DNA of 64,000 nucleotides from Ignavibacteria bacterium. GTDB lineage: Bacteria; Bacteroidota; Ignavibacteria; Kapaibacteriales; UBA4661. This document shows positions 38,802-48,468 of the stretch, one piece after another; position 1 is the first letter of the stretch, and the number at the start of each line of letters is the position of its first letter. A model generated the notes under the pieces. The model saw only the letters and a program-made list of their open reading frames with translations. It was not told the DNA's origin and did not search any database. A program made the position numbers and the translations under genes. The DNA lies in NCBI GenBank assembly GCA_014654705.1, contig JACVZY010000071.1:155439-219438 (forward strand). Reading direction: 5' to 3'.

Positions 38802-40261
38802 GATAATTTTCGTTTCCAGAGGAAATAGACGGGAATACCTGAGAGCACAATAAACAAGCCCGGGTAGGTAAATGTGGGTTTGAAAATAAGCAAATTCACG
38901 CAAATTGCCAGCGCAAGAATGATGTAGAGCGCGGGCAAAACGGGATAACCAAAGGCTTTGTAGGGGCGTTCTGCGTTTGGTCGCTTTGCTCGCAATACAA
39001 AAATTCCGGCAATCGTCAGAATATAAAAAATCAAAATCGCAAAGACGACGTAATCAAGCAAATCACCGTAACTGCCGGACAAACACAAGAGGCTTGCCCA
39101 TACCGCTTGGATGAAAAGTGCGTAACCGGGCACACCGTTTTTGTTGATGCTTGCGGCACGTTTGAAGAAAAGTCCGTCTTTGCCCATTGCGTAGAGCACA
39201 CGTGCGCCGGAGAGAATGAGTCCGTTATTGCAGCCGAAGGTGGAAATCATAATCAGCACCGCCATCCCAACGGCGGCTCCGGGACCAAAGACAGCGGAGG
39301 CAACGGCAGTACCCACACGATCTTCGGTGGCGAACTGAATACCGCGCTGAAAAATAGTCGCACCGTTCGGGTCGCCGACGACGGGCAGCACGACCAAGTA
39401 GGCGAGATTTGCCAGGATGTAAATCACCGTTACAAGGCACGTTCCCAAAAACAAACTAAGTGGAATAGTGCGCTTGGGGTTCACAACTTCGGCTCCCGCG
39501 AAGGTGATGTTATTCCACGCATCGCTGGAAAAAATTGAGCCGACCATCGCCACACCAAACGCTGCCAAGAGCCACGAACCGGAAAGCGGCTGCAGCGCTA
39601 CAGTGCCATTTTGAATATGCGTCCACGAATGTTTCCAGAGATTACTAAGATTGCTCACGAGTGCTTCATCATTCACGCCGAGCGTCAGTCCTGTCAGTAT
39701 AAGCCCTGCCAGCCCCAAAATTTTCGCCAGCGTAAAGACATCCTGCACCATTTTTCCGCCCCTCACGCCCTGCGCATTCAGCAGCGTCAGACCGACAATA
39801 CTGGCAATGGCAAAAATCTGCGCTGCCGAGACCTTGAAAGCACCAATCGTAAAGAGGACGTTGCCCGTGCCGACAGAGGGAAACAAGACTGCGGTAAATT
39901 TCGCAAAGGCAACAGCAACAGCGGCAATCGTGCCGGTCTGAATCACCAAGAAAAACGTCCAGCCGTAGAGAAAGCCCCAGAGCGGGCTGTATGCCTCGCG
40001 CAGATAAACATACTGACCGCCGGCTTCGGGCATCATTCCGGCAAGCTCACCATAGCTGAGAGCCGCGATAAGCGTCAGCAAGCCCGTGGCGAGCCATACG
40101 CCAATGAGCAGCGTGGGCGAACCGACCGTCCGCGCTATATCGGCACTGACGATAAAAATACCGGAGCCGACCATAGAGCCGACCACAATCATGGTGGAAG
40201 AAAGTACGCCGAGTTCACGGCGAAAGGTGTGTTCTGGTGCGGGAGTATCGTGTGGGGTCAT
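38798..40261 (-). CDS. APC family amino acid permease
   Basis: MIVVGSMVGSGIFIVSADIARTVGSPTLLIGVWLATGLLTLIAALSYGELAGMMPEAGGQYVYLREAYSPLWGFLYGW. Confidence 0.93.
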   Translation of the reverse strand: MTPHDTPAPEHTFRRELGVLSSTMIVVGSMVGSGIFIVSADIARTVGSPTLLIGVWLATGLLTLIAALSYGELAGMMPEAGGQYVYLREAYSPLWGFLYGWTFFLVIQTGTIAAVAVAFAKFTAVLFPSVGTGNVLFTIGAFKVSAAQIFAIASIVGLTLLNAQGVRGGKMVQDVFTLAKILGLAGLILTGLTLGVNDEALVSNLSNLWKHSWTHIQNGTVALQPLSGSWLLAAFGVAMVGSIFSSDAWNNITFAGAEVVNPKRTIPLSLFLGTCLVTVIYILANLAYLVVLPVVGDPNGATIFQRGIQFATEDRVGTAVASAVFGPGAAVGMAVLIMISTFGCNNGLILSGARVLYAMGKDGLFFKRAASINKNGVPGYALFIQAVWASLLCLSGSYGDLLDYVVFAILIFYILTIAGIFVLRAKRPNAERPYKAFGYPVLPALYIILALAICVNLLIFKPTFTYPGLFIVLSGIPVYFLWKRKLS

Positions 40262-40270
40262 GGATTGTCC

Positions 40271-40801
40271 TTATTTCTTCTGCTTTTCTGTGTGCAAAAA
40301 TCCGATAAAATGGTAGAGTGCTGTTATATCAAGGTCGAGGCTTGTTTTTTCCCATTCCGGCTTTGCGTTCATTGCCAGAGAACCTGTTTTGTTGTCCAGC
40401 GATGCTACGCGGGCAAAAGTATCATTGCGGGTGTTGAATTTAATCACGTCCACATAGACCAAATCTTTGTTCAGTGTGTGTGCAATATCGTAGCGCACGA
40501 CGCGCTTGACAAGCGCAGTCAGCGTATCACCATTTTTCTGAAGCGACGGCACGTTCACCCAGACCGAAAGCGCGTCGTTTTGGATATAGCTTTGGAATTT
40601 ATCTTCCTCCTGCACCACAAACGGCACAAAGCGAAATAGCGCAGTATTACTGTCGGCTTTGGTCGGCGTGGGAACTGTATATTGCGGAACAGCACCGCCT
40701 GTCGGCTTCACATCGGGCTTTGACGCTTGAGCCAATGCCGCGCCGTGTGGAGCACCGAAGAAAAAGCAGATTCCAAGAACCAAGACAAAAGGGCTTCGCA
40801 T
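40271..40801 (-). CDS. Exported protein of unknown function
   Basis: Signal peptide MRSPFVLVLGICFFFGAPHGAALAQ; no family recognised. Confidence 0.55.
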   Translation of the reverse strand: MRSPFVLVLGICFFFGAPHGAALAQASKPDVKPTGGAVPQYTVPTPTKADSNTALFRFVPFVVQEEDKFQSYIQNDALSVWVNVPSLQKNGDTLTALVKRVVRYDIAHTLNKDLVYVDVIKFNTRNDTFARVASLDNKTGSLAMNAKPEWEKTSLDLDITALYHFIGFLHTEKQKK

Positions 40802-40933
40802 AGCGAATCACACAAAAAGTGGTCAAAGCAAGTAATTTCATTGGCAATATACACTCTTTATCTTTTATCTAAAAAACTTCGGTGCTTCAATTGTTGACAT
40901 GATGAAACAAAAGCGCTTTCCACCGCCGCCGTG

Positions 40934-41989
40934 TTAATTCTGGCTCTGGCTCTGGAACTGCATCATCTCCCCCGAACGTAGTGCAAAGAACGTCTCGACG
41001 ATACTCGCACCAATATCGTTGAGCTTGATTTGTACATCGTCCAGAAATTCATGTAAGCCCGTGGCGAAAATTTCCTTGATGTCGGTAAATTCGAGGTCGG
41101 AATGGAGTTTGCCGATGAGTTTTTCGGGTTGCGTGTCGAAGCGTCCAATCGGATTGCCCGTGATAGACGATAGCGAGCGCTGCGCGCGGCTGACAGCATA
41201 GCGAATGGAGCGCGGAAATACATCATCCAAGAGCAGGAAATTCGCCACGTGAACGTGGTCTATGCGGTGATAAATTTTGCGATACATCTCCAGCGCACTG
41301 GCGGACTTGAGCACTGCTGCCCACTGAATATTATCCAGCGATGAGCCGACATCGGCAATATCGGGCAGCAAAATAAAATACTTCACATCCAGAATGCGCG
41401 AGGTCTTGTCGGCGCGTTCCAGAAACCGACCCAAGCGCCCGAAATGCCATGCTTCGTTGTGCGACATCGTAGCTGCCATCACGCCCTCAAACAGGTGCGC
41501 CGAGAGTTTCATCTGCGTAAATATCTCAAAGCGGTTGGCAACAAGCTGAAAATCTGTGCGGGCTTGCGTGGCGAGGTTGCGGACAAAAAGGTAAAATTTA
41601 TTGACTTGCTCCCACATCTCCGATGAAATCACCTCCCGTATCGAGCGTGCATTCTCACGTGCGGCTGTCAGGCAGGACAAAATCGAATTGGGGTTGTCGG
41701 TGTCGAACATGAGAAAATTCATCACATTTTCTTTAGTCGGTATGTCCGCGCTCGCGGAGGTTGTACCATATTTTTTCTCAAACAGTGCATTATCGCCGGA
41801 AGCCATCACAAGTGGCATCCACTGAGCGCCATTGGGGTCGGGCGCATCCAGCGCAAGAATGAAATTGACCGCAATAAAACGCGCAGTATTCTCTGCCCGC
41901 TCAATATAGCGGCACATCCAGTACATAGAATCGGCAACGCGACTAAGCATAATCGTATCTCCCGAAAAGTTCACTAATTGGTGATTCAC
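40934..41989 (-). CDS. Alpha-E domain-containing protein (DUF403)
   Basis: MLSRVADSMYWMCRYIERAENTARFI...ARENARSIREVISSEMWEQVNKFYLFV...HFGRLGRFLERADKTSRILDVKYF. Confidence 0.92.
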   Translation of the reverse strand: MNHQLVNFSGDTIMLSRVADSMYWMCRYIERAENTARFIAVNFILALDAPDPNGAQWMPLVMASGDNALFEKKYGTTSASADIPTKENVMNFLMFDTDNPNSILSCLTAARENARSIREVISSEMWEQVNKFYLFVRNLATQARTDFQLVANRFEIFTQMKLSAHLFEGVMAATMSHNEAWHFGRLGRFLERADKTSRILDVKYFILLPDIADVGSSLDNIQWAAVLKSASALEMYRKIYHRIDHVHVANFLLLDDVFPRSIRYAVSRAQRSLSSITGNPIGRFDTQPEKLIGKLHSDLEFTDIKEIFATGLHEFLDDVQIKLNDIGASIVETFFALRSGEMMQFQSQSQN

Positions 41990-42224
41990 TGAATTTTCAC
42001 GAACATTTACTCTGAAGATTGAAGATGCAAAATTTTCGTCAATATTGCGAACATTTGTTTACAAAGCACTGGCATAGTATAGGGTTTGCCAAGAAGCAGC
42101 AAGGGTTTTTCGTATTTCTGCACTGTTCGCAAAATCCCCGTTGGTTTTCGCCGATTCCTCACGTAAATTACACGCCAATTACCAAACAGACACTTTGCTC
42201 ACATTTTTTCGGGAGACAGTATTT

Positions 42225-45200
42225 ATGCGGTGTTCAGCGCGTTTCTATGCAATCATCCTTCTCGCTTTGGCGGGAGTCTTCTTTCAGGCTTGCAGCGGCG
42301 GCAATGACCTCGCCATCACGAGCAAAAATTTCGAGTCGCAGATAGACCTTCAGCAAAATCTCGTGATGGAGTTTTCTTCGCCACTCGTGCCCGATTCTTT
42401 GCTCAATGCATGGGACTCCACACAGTACATGAAGTTTACGCCCGCCGTGCAAGGCTCCTTCAAGTGGACATCGCCTACAACGCTTGTCTTTTCGCCCACA
42501 TCGGGCTTTCGCGCCAGCACCGATTACACCGCCGAACTCACCGAGTCACTTCTCCAAAATGCCGGAAAACGTGAGCAGAAGCGTGTTTCATTGCCGAGTG
42601 AGCGCAATCTGCGTTTCCATACACCGTATCTTGGGCTTCAGAATGTCGATGCCGTCTGGGTACGTGCCGGCGGCGAGCAGGTATCTGCCGGAGCAAGTAT
42701 TGCTGCGCCCGCTGTCGAACTCCGCCTCGACCTTGCTTTTAACTACAACGTCGCTCCGCAAAGTCTCTCCGAACACCTTCAAGTAGCGATTGACGGCAAA
42801 ATCGTTCCTTTTGCACTCAAGAACTCACAAGCTGCGCAAACACTTGCGCTTACGGTACAATGCCGCAAAGAAGATGGCGGAAAATCTCTCACCCTTACGC
42901 TCGGCAAGGGCTTCCGCAGCGTGGAAAGCGAGTGGACAACACCCGAAGACATAAAGCAAACGCTCACCGTTCCTTCGCCCGATGAGTTCAAAATCACTGC
43001 CGTTACGACTGATTATGACGACGACAACCCGATTATTCGCATACAAACCTCGCAGAGCCTCTTTGATGCTGCTGTTCAGCCATTTGTAAGTATTCAGCCA
43101 CAACCAAAGAATTTCAGCGTGGAAGCGCTCGAAACGGGCATTATTGTTCGCGGCGCATTTCAGCCTGATTCTGCCTATCAGCTGACTGTCAGCAAGAATC
43201 TGCGCGGTCTTTTCGGCGGTGAACTGGGAAGTGATTACGTGCAAACCGTGAATTTTGGGACGCTTGTACCTTCCATCAAATTCACCGAAGCAAAGGCAAT
43301 GTACCTTTCGACACAAGGAAGTAAAAATATTGGCGTAAAAATCAGTAATGTTGGTAAGATTGAAGTCATCGTCGAAAAAGTGTATGAGAACAATCTATTG
43401 GCATATAACCGCAACGGCGGCAAAACCTACGACGGCAACTACGACGAGGCAACGGGGCAGTATAACTCGTGGGAAGATTACATGAGTGTGGACGATTACG
43501 GCGACCCCGTTTTCCGCAAAGTTATTGACACCAAGGCACTTCCAAAAGCAAACGGTGCGTCGCTGCTCAACCTTGATTTTCAGGACAAGCTCACGGGCAA
43601 GGGCTTATACATTGTCCGCGTCATTTCGACCGAGCAAAAATGGCTACGCGACAGCCGCATGATTGCTGTGTCCGACATTGGTTTGATTGCAAAAATGAGC
43701 GATGACGCAATGTTTATCGTCGCACAATCACTCAAGAGCGCTGAACCGATTGCGTCGGCAGAAGTCCGCATTATTTCTCGTCACAATCAAGTTATTGCCA
43801 AAGGCGAGACCAATAAAGAAGGTGTTGTGCGGCTCGCAAACCTTCGCGCTACCACGCCCGGTAGCACTCCGGCGATTATCACTGCCACAGCAAACGGCGA
43901 GACTACATACCTGATACTGACAGACACCCGTGTCGAGACCTCGCGCTACGACGTAGGCGGTTTGCAGGAGAATGTGTCGGGCTTGCAAGCATTTATCTAC
44001 GGCGACCGTGATATGTACCGTCCCGGCGAAACAGTGCGCTTCAATGTGGTGCTGCGCAATCTCGATTGGTCTCCGGCAGCAAAGCAGCCCGTGAAAATCA
44101 AAATTATTCTGCCAACCGGCAAAGAATATACCGTACTGAAGCGTACACTGAACGACGAAGGGGCAGTGGAAAACAACCTCGCGATGCCTGCATCCGTCAT
44201 GACGGGCAGTTATGCGATTGAAGTCTATACCATGAACGACATACTTCTTGCATCGCAGCGCTTCAACATTGAGGAATTTATACCCGACCGCATTTCTGTT
44301 ACGATGGCAATTTCAGCGGAGGTAGTGCGCCCGGGAGCTAGTCTGCACATCACCGCGACAGCACTCAATCTTTTTGGTCCGCCGGCAGCAAATCGCAATT
44401 ACAACGCCGAAATTTATCTCAAGCGAAAACTCTTCACAGCAAAAGGCTTTGAGAAATATAACTTTGCACTCCAAAGCGGCGGCAGCCGTGCCAATCGCTA
44501 CGGCGAAGACAACGTTGAATCTACGCCGATGGAACCGCTCACACGGCAGGGCGTAACCAGCCCCGAAGGGACGCTTGCAGAAGACGTAGAAATCCCTGCA
44601 AACTACCGTGATATCGGCTTGCTGCAAGGCTCCGCATTTGTAACGGTGTTCGATGAAAATGGTCGCCCTGTCGTGCGCATGAAGCCCTTCACCGTGCCGA
44701 CCCAAGAAGTCTTCTACGGCATCCAGTCCATTGACCGCTACCAAACGACGCGCCAAGCATTGCAAATTCCGCTTATTGCTGTGGATGCAGGCGGCAAAAC
44801 GATGAATAACGTCAGCGCATCGGTGCGGGTGATACGCCACAACTGGGTAACGGTGCTGGAGCGCGACCCGTATAATTCCTCACGCTATCGCTACGTCTCG
44901 CAGAAACAGGAAATTACTGAGCTAGAGCGTCAGATAACCATTAGTGGCAATTCGACAAACATTGCCTTTACACCACGCACCTCCGGCGAGTACGAAATCC
45001 GCGTTACAAAACCGGGTGTTTCCAGCTATGTGAGCGAATTTTTCTATGCATACGGCTGGGGCGACACACAAGCATCGTCGTTTGAGGTAAGTAAAGAGGG
45101 TGAAATCACGATTGAAAGCGAGAAAACCGCATACCAAAGCGGCGAAACCGCCAAACTTCTCTTCAAAACGCCATTTGCGGGCAAACTCCTTGTAACGGTG

Positions 45201-47750
45201 GAGCGAAACGGTGTTCTGGATTATTATACCTTGCAAACCGACCAAAAATCGGCAAAACTGGAACTGAAAATCAAGGACGAATACACGCCGAACATCTATG
45301 TCTCAGCAACGCTTATCAAGCCTTTGGACGACGGCGCAATGCCGCTTACAATTGCCTACGGTTACCATCCGCTCAAAATTGAAAAATCCGGCACGAAACT
45401 GCCTGTGAGCATCAGCCTTACCGAGCAATCACGCTCTAAGACCAAACAAACTATCACGGTTCAAACGGGCGAATCCGACGCAGAAATGACGATTGCGGTG
45501 GTAGATGAAGGCATTTTGCAACTGAAAAATTTCCAAACGCCCGACCCGTACGGCTATTTCTATCAAAAAAGGGCATTGCAGGTCTCAGCACACTCTGTCT
45601 ATCCGCTTCTTTTCCCCGATGTGCGCCCCAAAAGCAGTTCGGCGGGCGATGCTGCGCTGGCAAACCGCATCAATCCTTTCTCCAATAAGCGAGTAAAACT
45701 CATTGCGCTCTGGAGCGGTATTGTGAAGGCAAGCGGTGGAAAATTCTCGTACACGATTGATGTGCCGGAATTCTCCGGTGCACTGCGTGTGATGGCAGTG
45801 GCGTACAAAGGCAATAAATTTGGTTCGGCAGAAAAAACGATGCGTGTAGCCGACCCGATTGTAATTTCAAGCGGCTTGCCGCGCTTCCTTAGTCCGGGCG
45901 ATGAAGCACTTGTCCCCGTAACACTTACCAATACGACAGCACGTGAAGCAAGTGCATCGGTACAGGTCTGGGGCGAAGGCGCAGTGGGCGTGGACGAGGG
46001 TAATCAAACCGTGTCGCTACCGCCAAACAGCGAAAAGCGCATTGTTGTAAAAGTTGGTACACGTGGCTTGGGAACAGGTGCAGTGAACGTACAAGTCAGC
46101 AGCATGGGCGAGAAATTTTCCGAGAAGACCGATATGACCGTGCGACCTGTTGCTGGTTTGGTAAAATATTCAGGTTCGGGTGCGCTAAAAGCCGGAGAAT
46201 CGCCTTCGTTCATGCTTGCCGGGAATTTCATGCAAGGCACGGCACGTGGACGTTTGGTTGTGAGCAAATCGCCGATTGCGCAGTTCACCAAAAATCTGAG
46301 CTACGTGCTGCAATATCCCTACGGTTGTGTGGAACAAACCGTTTCAAGCGCCTTCCCGCAAATTTATGCAGGAGATTTGGCAAAATCCTTGAATCAAAGT
46401 CTTCCGCAAAGCGGCAGTGGGCAAAGCGGCACAGCACAAGCCTCTTCCAATATCCAAGAAGCTATCCGAAAACTGGCTTCCATGCAGCTTTACAACGGCT
46501 CTCTGAGCTATTGGCAGGGCGGAACGGAAGAAAGTTGGTTCGGCACTGCATATAGCGCACATTTCCTCGCCGAGGCTCAGAAAGCCGGCTATGAAGTCAA
46601 TGAGCAGTTCCTGAGCCGTTTGCAGGGCTATTTATCGAAAAAAGTGAAGGAGCGTAATTACGAAGGTTATGGCTACTATGACCGCGCGGCGCAGTACCGT
46701 GCACGAACGATTCCCGCGAAAACGATTTTCTATTCACTTTACGTATTAGCGCTTGCAAACAAGCCCGATTTCCCAACGATGAACTTCTACAAAGCAAATC
46801 GGGATTCGCTGGCGTTGGATTCACGGTATCTGCTGGCAAGTGCATATTTTCTTGCGGGCGACAAATCCAGCTATCGGAGCCTCCTTCCCAAAGCATTCGA
46901 CGGCGAAAAAGCGGTGAATAGCTTTAGCGGCAGCTTCTATTCCTACGTCCGCGACGAGGCGATTGCTTTGAGCGCTCTCATGGATGTGGAGCCGGAAAAT
47001 CCACAAATCGGTATTATGACCAAACATCTTTCGGAGCAGTTGAAAAATTCGCGCTACCTGAATACGCAAGAAAACGGTATGGCACTCGTGGCACTTGGGA
47101 AAATTGCGAAACGTGCCGCCGCAAGTGACGTAAAAGCGGTAATTTCAATCGGCGGCAAGAAGATTGCCGATTTTACGGGCGCGGATGTGGTCGTAACGCA
47201 AGATATAGCCGGAAAGCAAGTTTCTATCGCCTCCAGTGGTACAGGCACACTCTATTATTTCTGGGACACCGAGGGCTTGAGCACGGACGGTTCTTTCCCG
47301 CAAGAAGACAGTTTCTTGCAGGTGCGGCGTACTTTCCTCACTCGCTCAGGGCAGCCCCTCAATCCTGAAAATATCATGCAAAATGATTTGGTGGTCGTAA
47401 AAATATCGCTTGCGAGCACAAACAAAGCGAGTGTTGACAATGTTGTTATTACCGATATGCTTCCGGCGGGGCTTGAAATTGAGAATCCACGCGTGGGCGC
47501 TGTGGCAGAACTGGCGTGGATAAAAGACAACCACGAGCCGAATCATCTCGACATCAGAGACGACCGCATCAATTTCTTCACTCGCGCCGAAGGAACGGTT
47601 CGTCATTATTACTATCTCGCACGAGCGGTCTCCAAAGGGACATTCCGCCTAGGTCCGGTGAGTGCGGATGCTATGTATAACGGCGAATATCATTCCTACA
47701 ATGGTGCAGGACTGGTACGGGTTTCGGAGAGAGTGGCAGCAACGCAGTGA
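42225..47750 (+). CDS. Alpha-2-macroglobulin family protein (bacterial, MG2 plus thioester domain)
   Basis: Lipobox-like FFQACSGG; YGDRDMYRPGETVRFNVVLRN (MG2); QYPYGCVEQTVSSAFPQ containing the CxEQ thioester motif; 1800+ aa. Confidence 0.95.
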   Translation: MRCSARFYAIILLALAGVFFQACSGGNDLAITSKNFESQIDLQQNLVMEFSSPLVPDSLLNAWDSTQYMKFTPAVQGSFKWTSPTTLVFSPTSGFRASTDYTAELTESLLQNAGKREQKRVSLPSERNLRFHTPYLGLQNVDAVWVRAGGEQVSAGASIAAPAVELRLDLAFNYNVAPQSLSEHLQVAIDGKIVPFALKNSQAAQTLALTVQCRKEDGGKSLTLTLGKGFRSVESEWTTPEDIKQTLTVPSPDEFKITAVTTDYDDDNPIIRIQTSQSLFDAAVQPFVSIQPQPKNFSVEALETGIIVRGAFQPDSAYQLTVSKNLRGLFGGELGSDYVQTVNFGTLVPSIKFTEAKAMYLSTQGSKNIGVKISNVGKIEVIVEKVYENNLLAYNRNGGKTYDGNYDEATGQYNSWEDYMSVDDYGDPVFRKVIDTKALPKANGASLLNLDFQDKLTGKGLYIVRVISTEQKWLRDSRMIAVSDIGLIAKMSDDAMFIVAQSLKSAEPIASAEVRIISRHNQVIAKGETNKEGVVRLANLRATTPGSTPAIITATANGETTYLILTDTRVETSRYDVGGLQENVSGLQAFIYGDRDMYRPGETVRFNVVLRNLDWSPAAKQPVKIKIILPTGKEYTVLKRTLNDEGAVENNLAMPASVMTGSYAIEVYTMNDILLASQRFNIEEFIPDRISVTMAISAEVVRPGASLHITATALNLFGPPAANRNYNAEIYLKRKLFTAKGFEKYNFALQSGGSRANRYGEDNVESTPMEPLTRQGVTSPEGTLAEDVEIPANYRDIGLLQGSAFVTVFDENGRPVVRMKPFTVPTQEVFYGIQSIDRYQTTRQALQIPLIAVDAGGKTMNNVSASVRVIRHNWVTVLERDPYNSSRYRYVSQKQEITELERQITISGNSTNIAFTPRTSGEYEIRVTKPGVSSYVSEFFYAYGWGDTQASSFEVSKEGEITIESEKTAYQSGETAKLLFKTPFAGKLLVTVERNGVLDYYTLQTDQKSAKLELKIKDEYTPNIYVSATLIKPLDDGAMPLTIAYGYHPLKIEKSGTKLPVSISLTEQSRSKTKQTITVQTGESDAEMTIAVVDEGILQLKNFQTPDPYGYFYQKRALQVSAHSVYPLLFPDVRPKSSSAGDAALANRINPFSNKRVKLIALWSGIVKASGGKFSYTIDVPEFSGALRVMAVAYKGNKFGSAEKTMRVADPIVISSGLPRFLSPGDEALVPVTLTNTTAREASASVQVWGEGAVGVDEGNQTVSLPPNSEKRIVVKVGTRGLGTGAVNVQVSSMGEKFSEKTDMTVRPVAGLVKYSGSGALKAGESPSFMLAGNFMQGTARGRLVVSKSPIAQFTKNLSYVLQYPYGCVEQTVSSAFPQIYAGDLAKSLNQSLPQSGSGQSGTAQASSNIQEAIRKLASMQLYNGSLSYWQGGTEESWFGTAYSAHFLAEAQKAGYEVNEQFLSRLQGYLSKKVKERNYEGYGYYDRAAQYRARTIPAKTIFYSLYVLALANKPDFPTMNFYKANRDSLALDSRYLLASAYFLAGDKSSYRSLLPKAFDGEKAVNSFSGSFYSYVRDEAIALSALMDVEPENPQIGIMTKHLSEQLKNSRYLNTQENGMALVALGKIAKRAAASDVKAVISIGGKKIADFTGADVVVTQDIAGKQVSIASSGTGTLYYFWDTEGLSTDGSFPQEDSFLQVRRTFLTRSGQPLNPENIMQNDLVVVKISLASTNKASVDNVVITDMLPAGLEIENPRVGAVAELAWIKDNHEPNHLDIRDDRINFFTRAEGTVRHYYYLARAVSKGTFRLGPVSADAMYNGEYHSYNGAGLVRVSERVAATQ

Positions 47751-47855
47751 TTTTGTAGTTTGCCTGTATCTTCGTAAGTTGGCACGAAACAATTTGCTTG
47801 GAATCTACAAGCCAAGCCGATAGGCGCTAAACAATGGCTTCACTTCTTAGGGTGC

Positions 47856-47916
47856 GGCAAATTTTTTGCCTCGGAGTTCGCAGAAATGAAAGACAATATT
47901 TTTTCTGCGGACTCCG
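47856..47916 (+). other. Two consecutive hairpins between the A2M gene and the next gene
   Basis: GGCAAATTTTTTGCC (47856-47870); CGGAGTTCGCAGAAA (47872-47886) / TTTCTGCGGACTCCG (47902-47916), 15 pairs including one U.G in plus-strand RNA. Confidence 0.6.
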
Positions 47917-47966
47917 CCTTCGTCCACGATCGGGTGTGAGGCTTTCTTCAACGATATAGCTTTGGT

Positions 47967-48458
47967 ATGAACATTGTACTCTGCGTGAGTTTTTTACTCA
48001 TTTGCTCACAATTTAGTGCGCAAGCAGTTTTGCACGAACCCACGCTTTTTCAGAAGCAAAAACCCTCCTCAGTACGATTTTCCTCCAAGCTGACCAAAAA
48101 GAAACCAGCGAAAAAAGCACGGTCTCCCCAAGCCAAGCCACTGAGTGTTCCCATCCCTAGCCGCGCCGATGCGCTCGCGCGGACAGATACTACTCGGAAA
48201 GAATATCGCGTGGAAGTATTTACCGATGTTGGTTCAGAGCGTGGTGCGGTGCGAGTTACTCTAAATGAGAGCCAGCCGATTGAGATTGTCGCCTTCAATA
48301 TTTTAGGCAAGCGCGTAGCAGAAGTATTTTCCGGCGAGGCACATGCGGGCATGAATACGGTGAGCTTCGACCTTTCAGGGCTGTCTGACGGTGTGTACCT
48401 CTGTGTTGTCCGGGGACGAAATTTCAAAACTGCCGAAAAATTCCTTGTCTCGCGCTAA
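47967..48458 (+). CDS. Small exported protein consisting of a basic linker and a T9SS type A sorting domain
   Basis: Signal peptide MNIVLCVSFLLICSQFSAQA; KKKPAKKARSPQAKP linker; VAFNILGKRVAEVFSGEAHAGMNTVSFDLSGLSDGVYLCVVRGRNFKTAEKFLVSR. Confidence 0.75.
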   Translation: MNIVLCVSFLLICSQFSAQAVLHEPTLFQKQKPSSVRFSSKLTKKKPAKKARSPQAKPLSVPIPSRADALARTDTTRKEYRVEVFTDVGSERGAVRVTLNESQPIEIVAFNILGKRVAEVFSGEAHAGMNTVSFDLSGLSDGVYLCVVRGRNFKTAEKFLVSR

Positions 48459-48468
48459 TCCAAACCCA

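Noticed and set aside
47779-47797. TTGGCACGAAACAATTTGCT resembling a sigma-54 (RpoN) promoter; similar TTGGCAC[GA]AAA at 49719 and 56039
   Set aside because: The -12 TTGC is 3 bp too far from TGGCAC at 47779, and the invariant GC is absent at the required position in the other two. Kept only as a weak recurring string.
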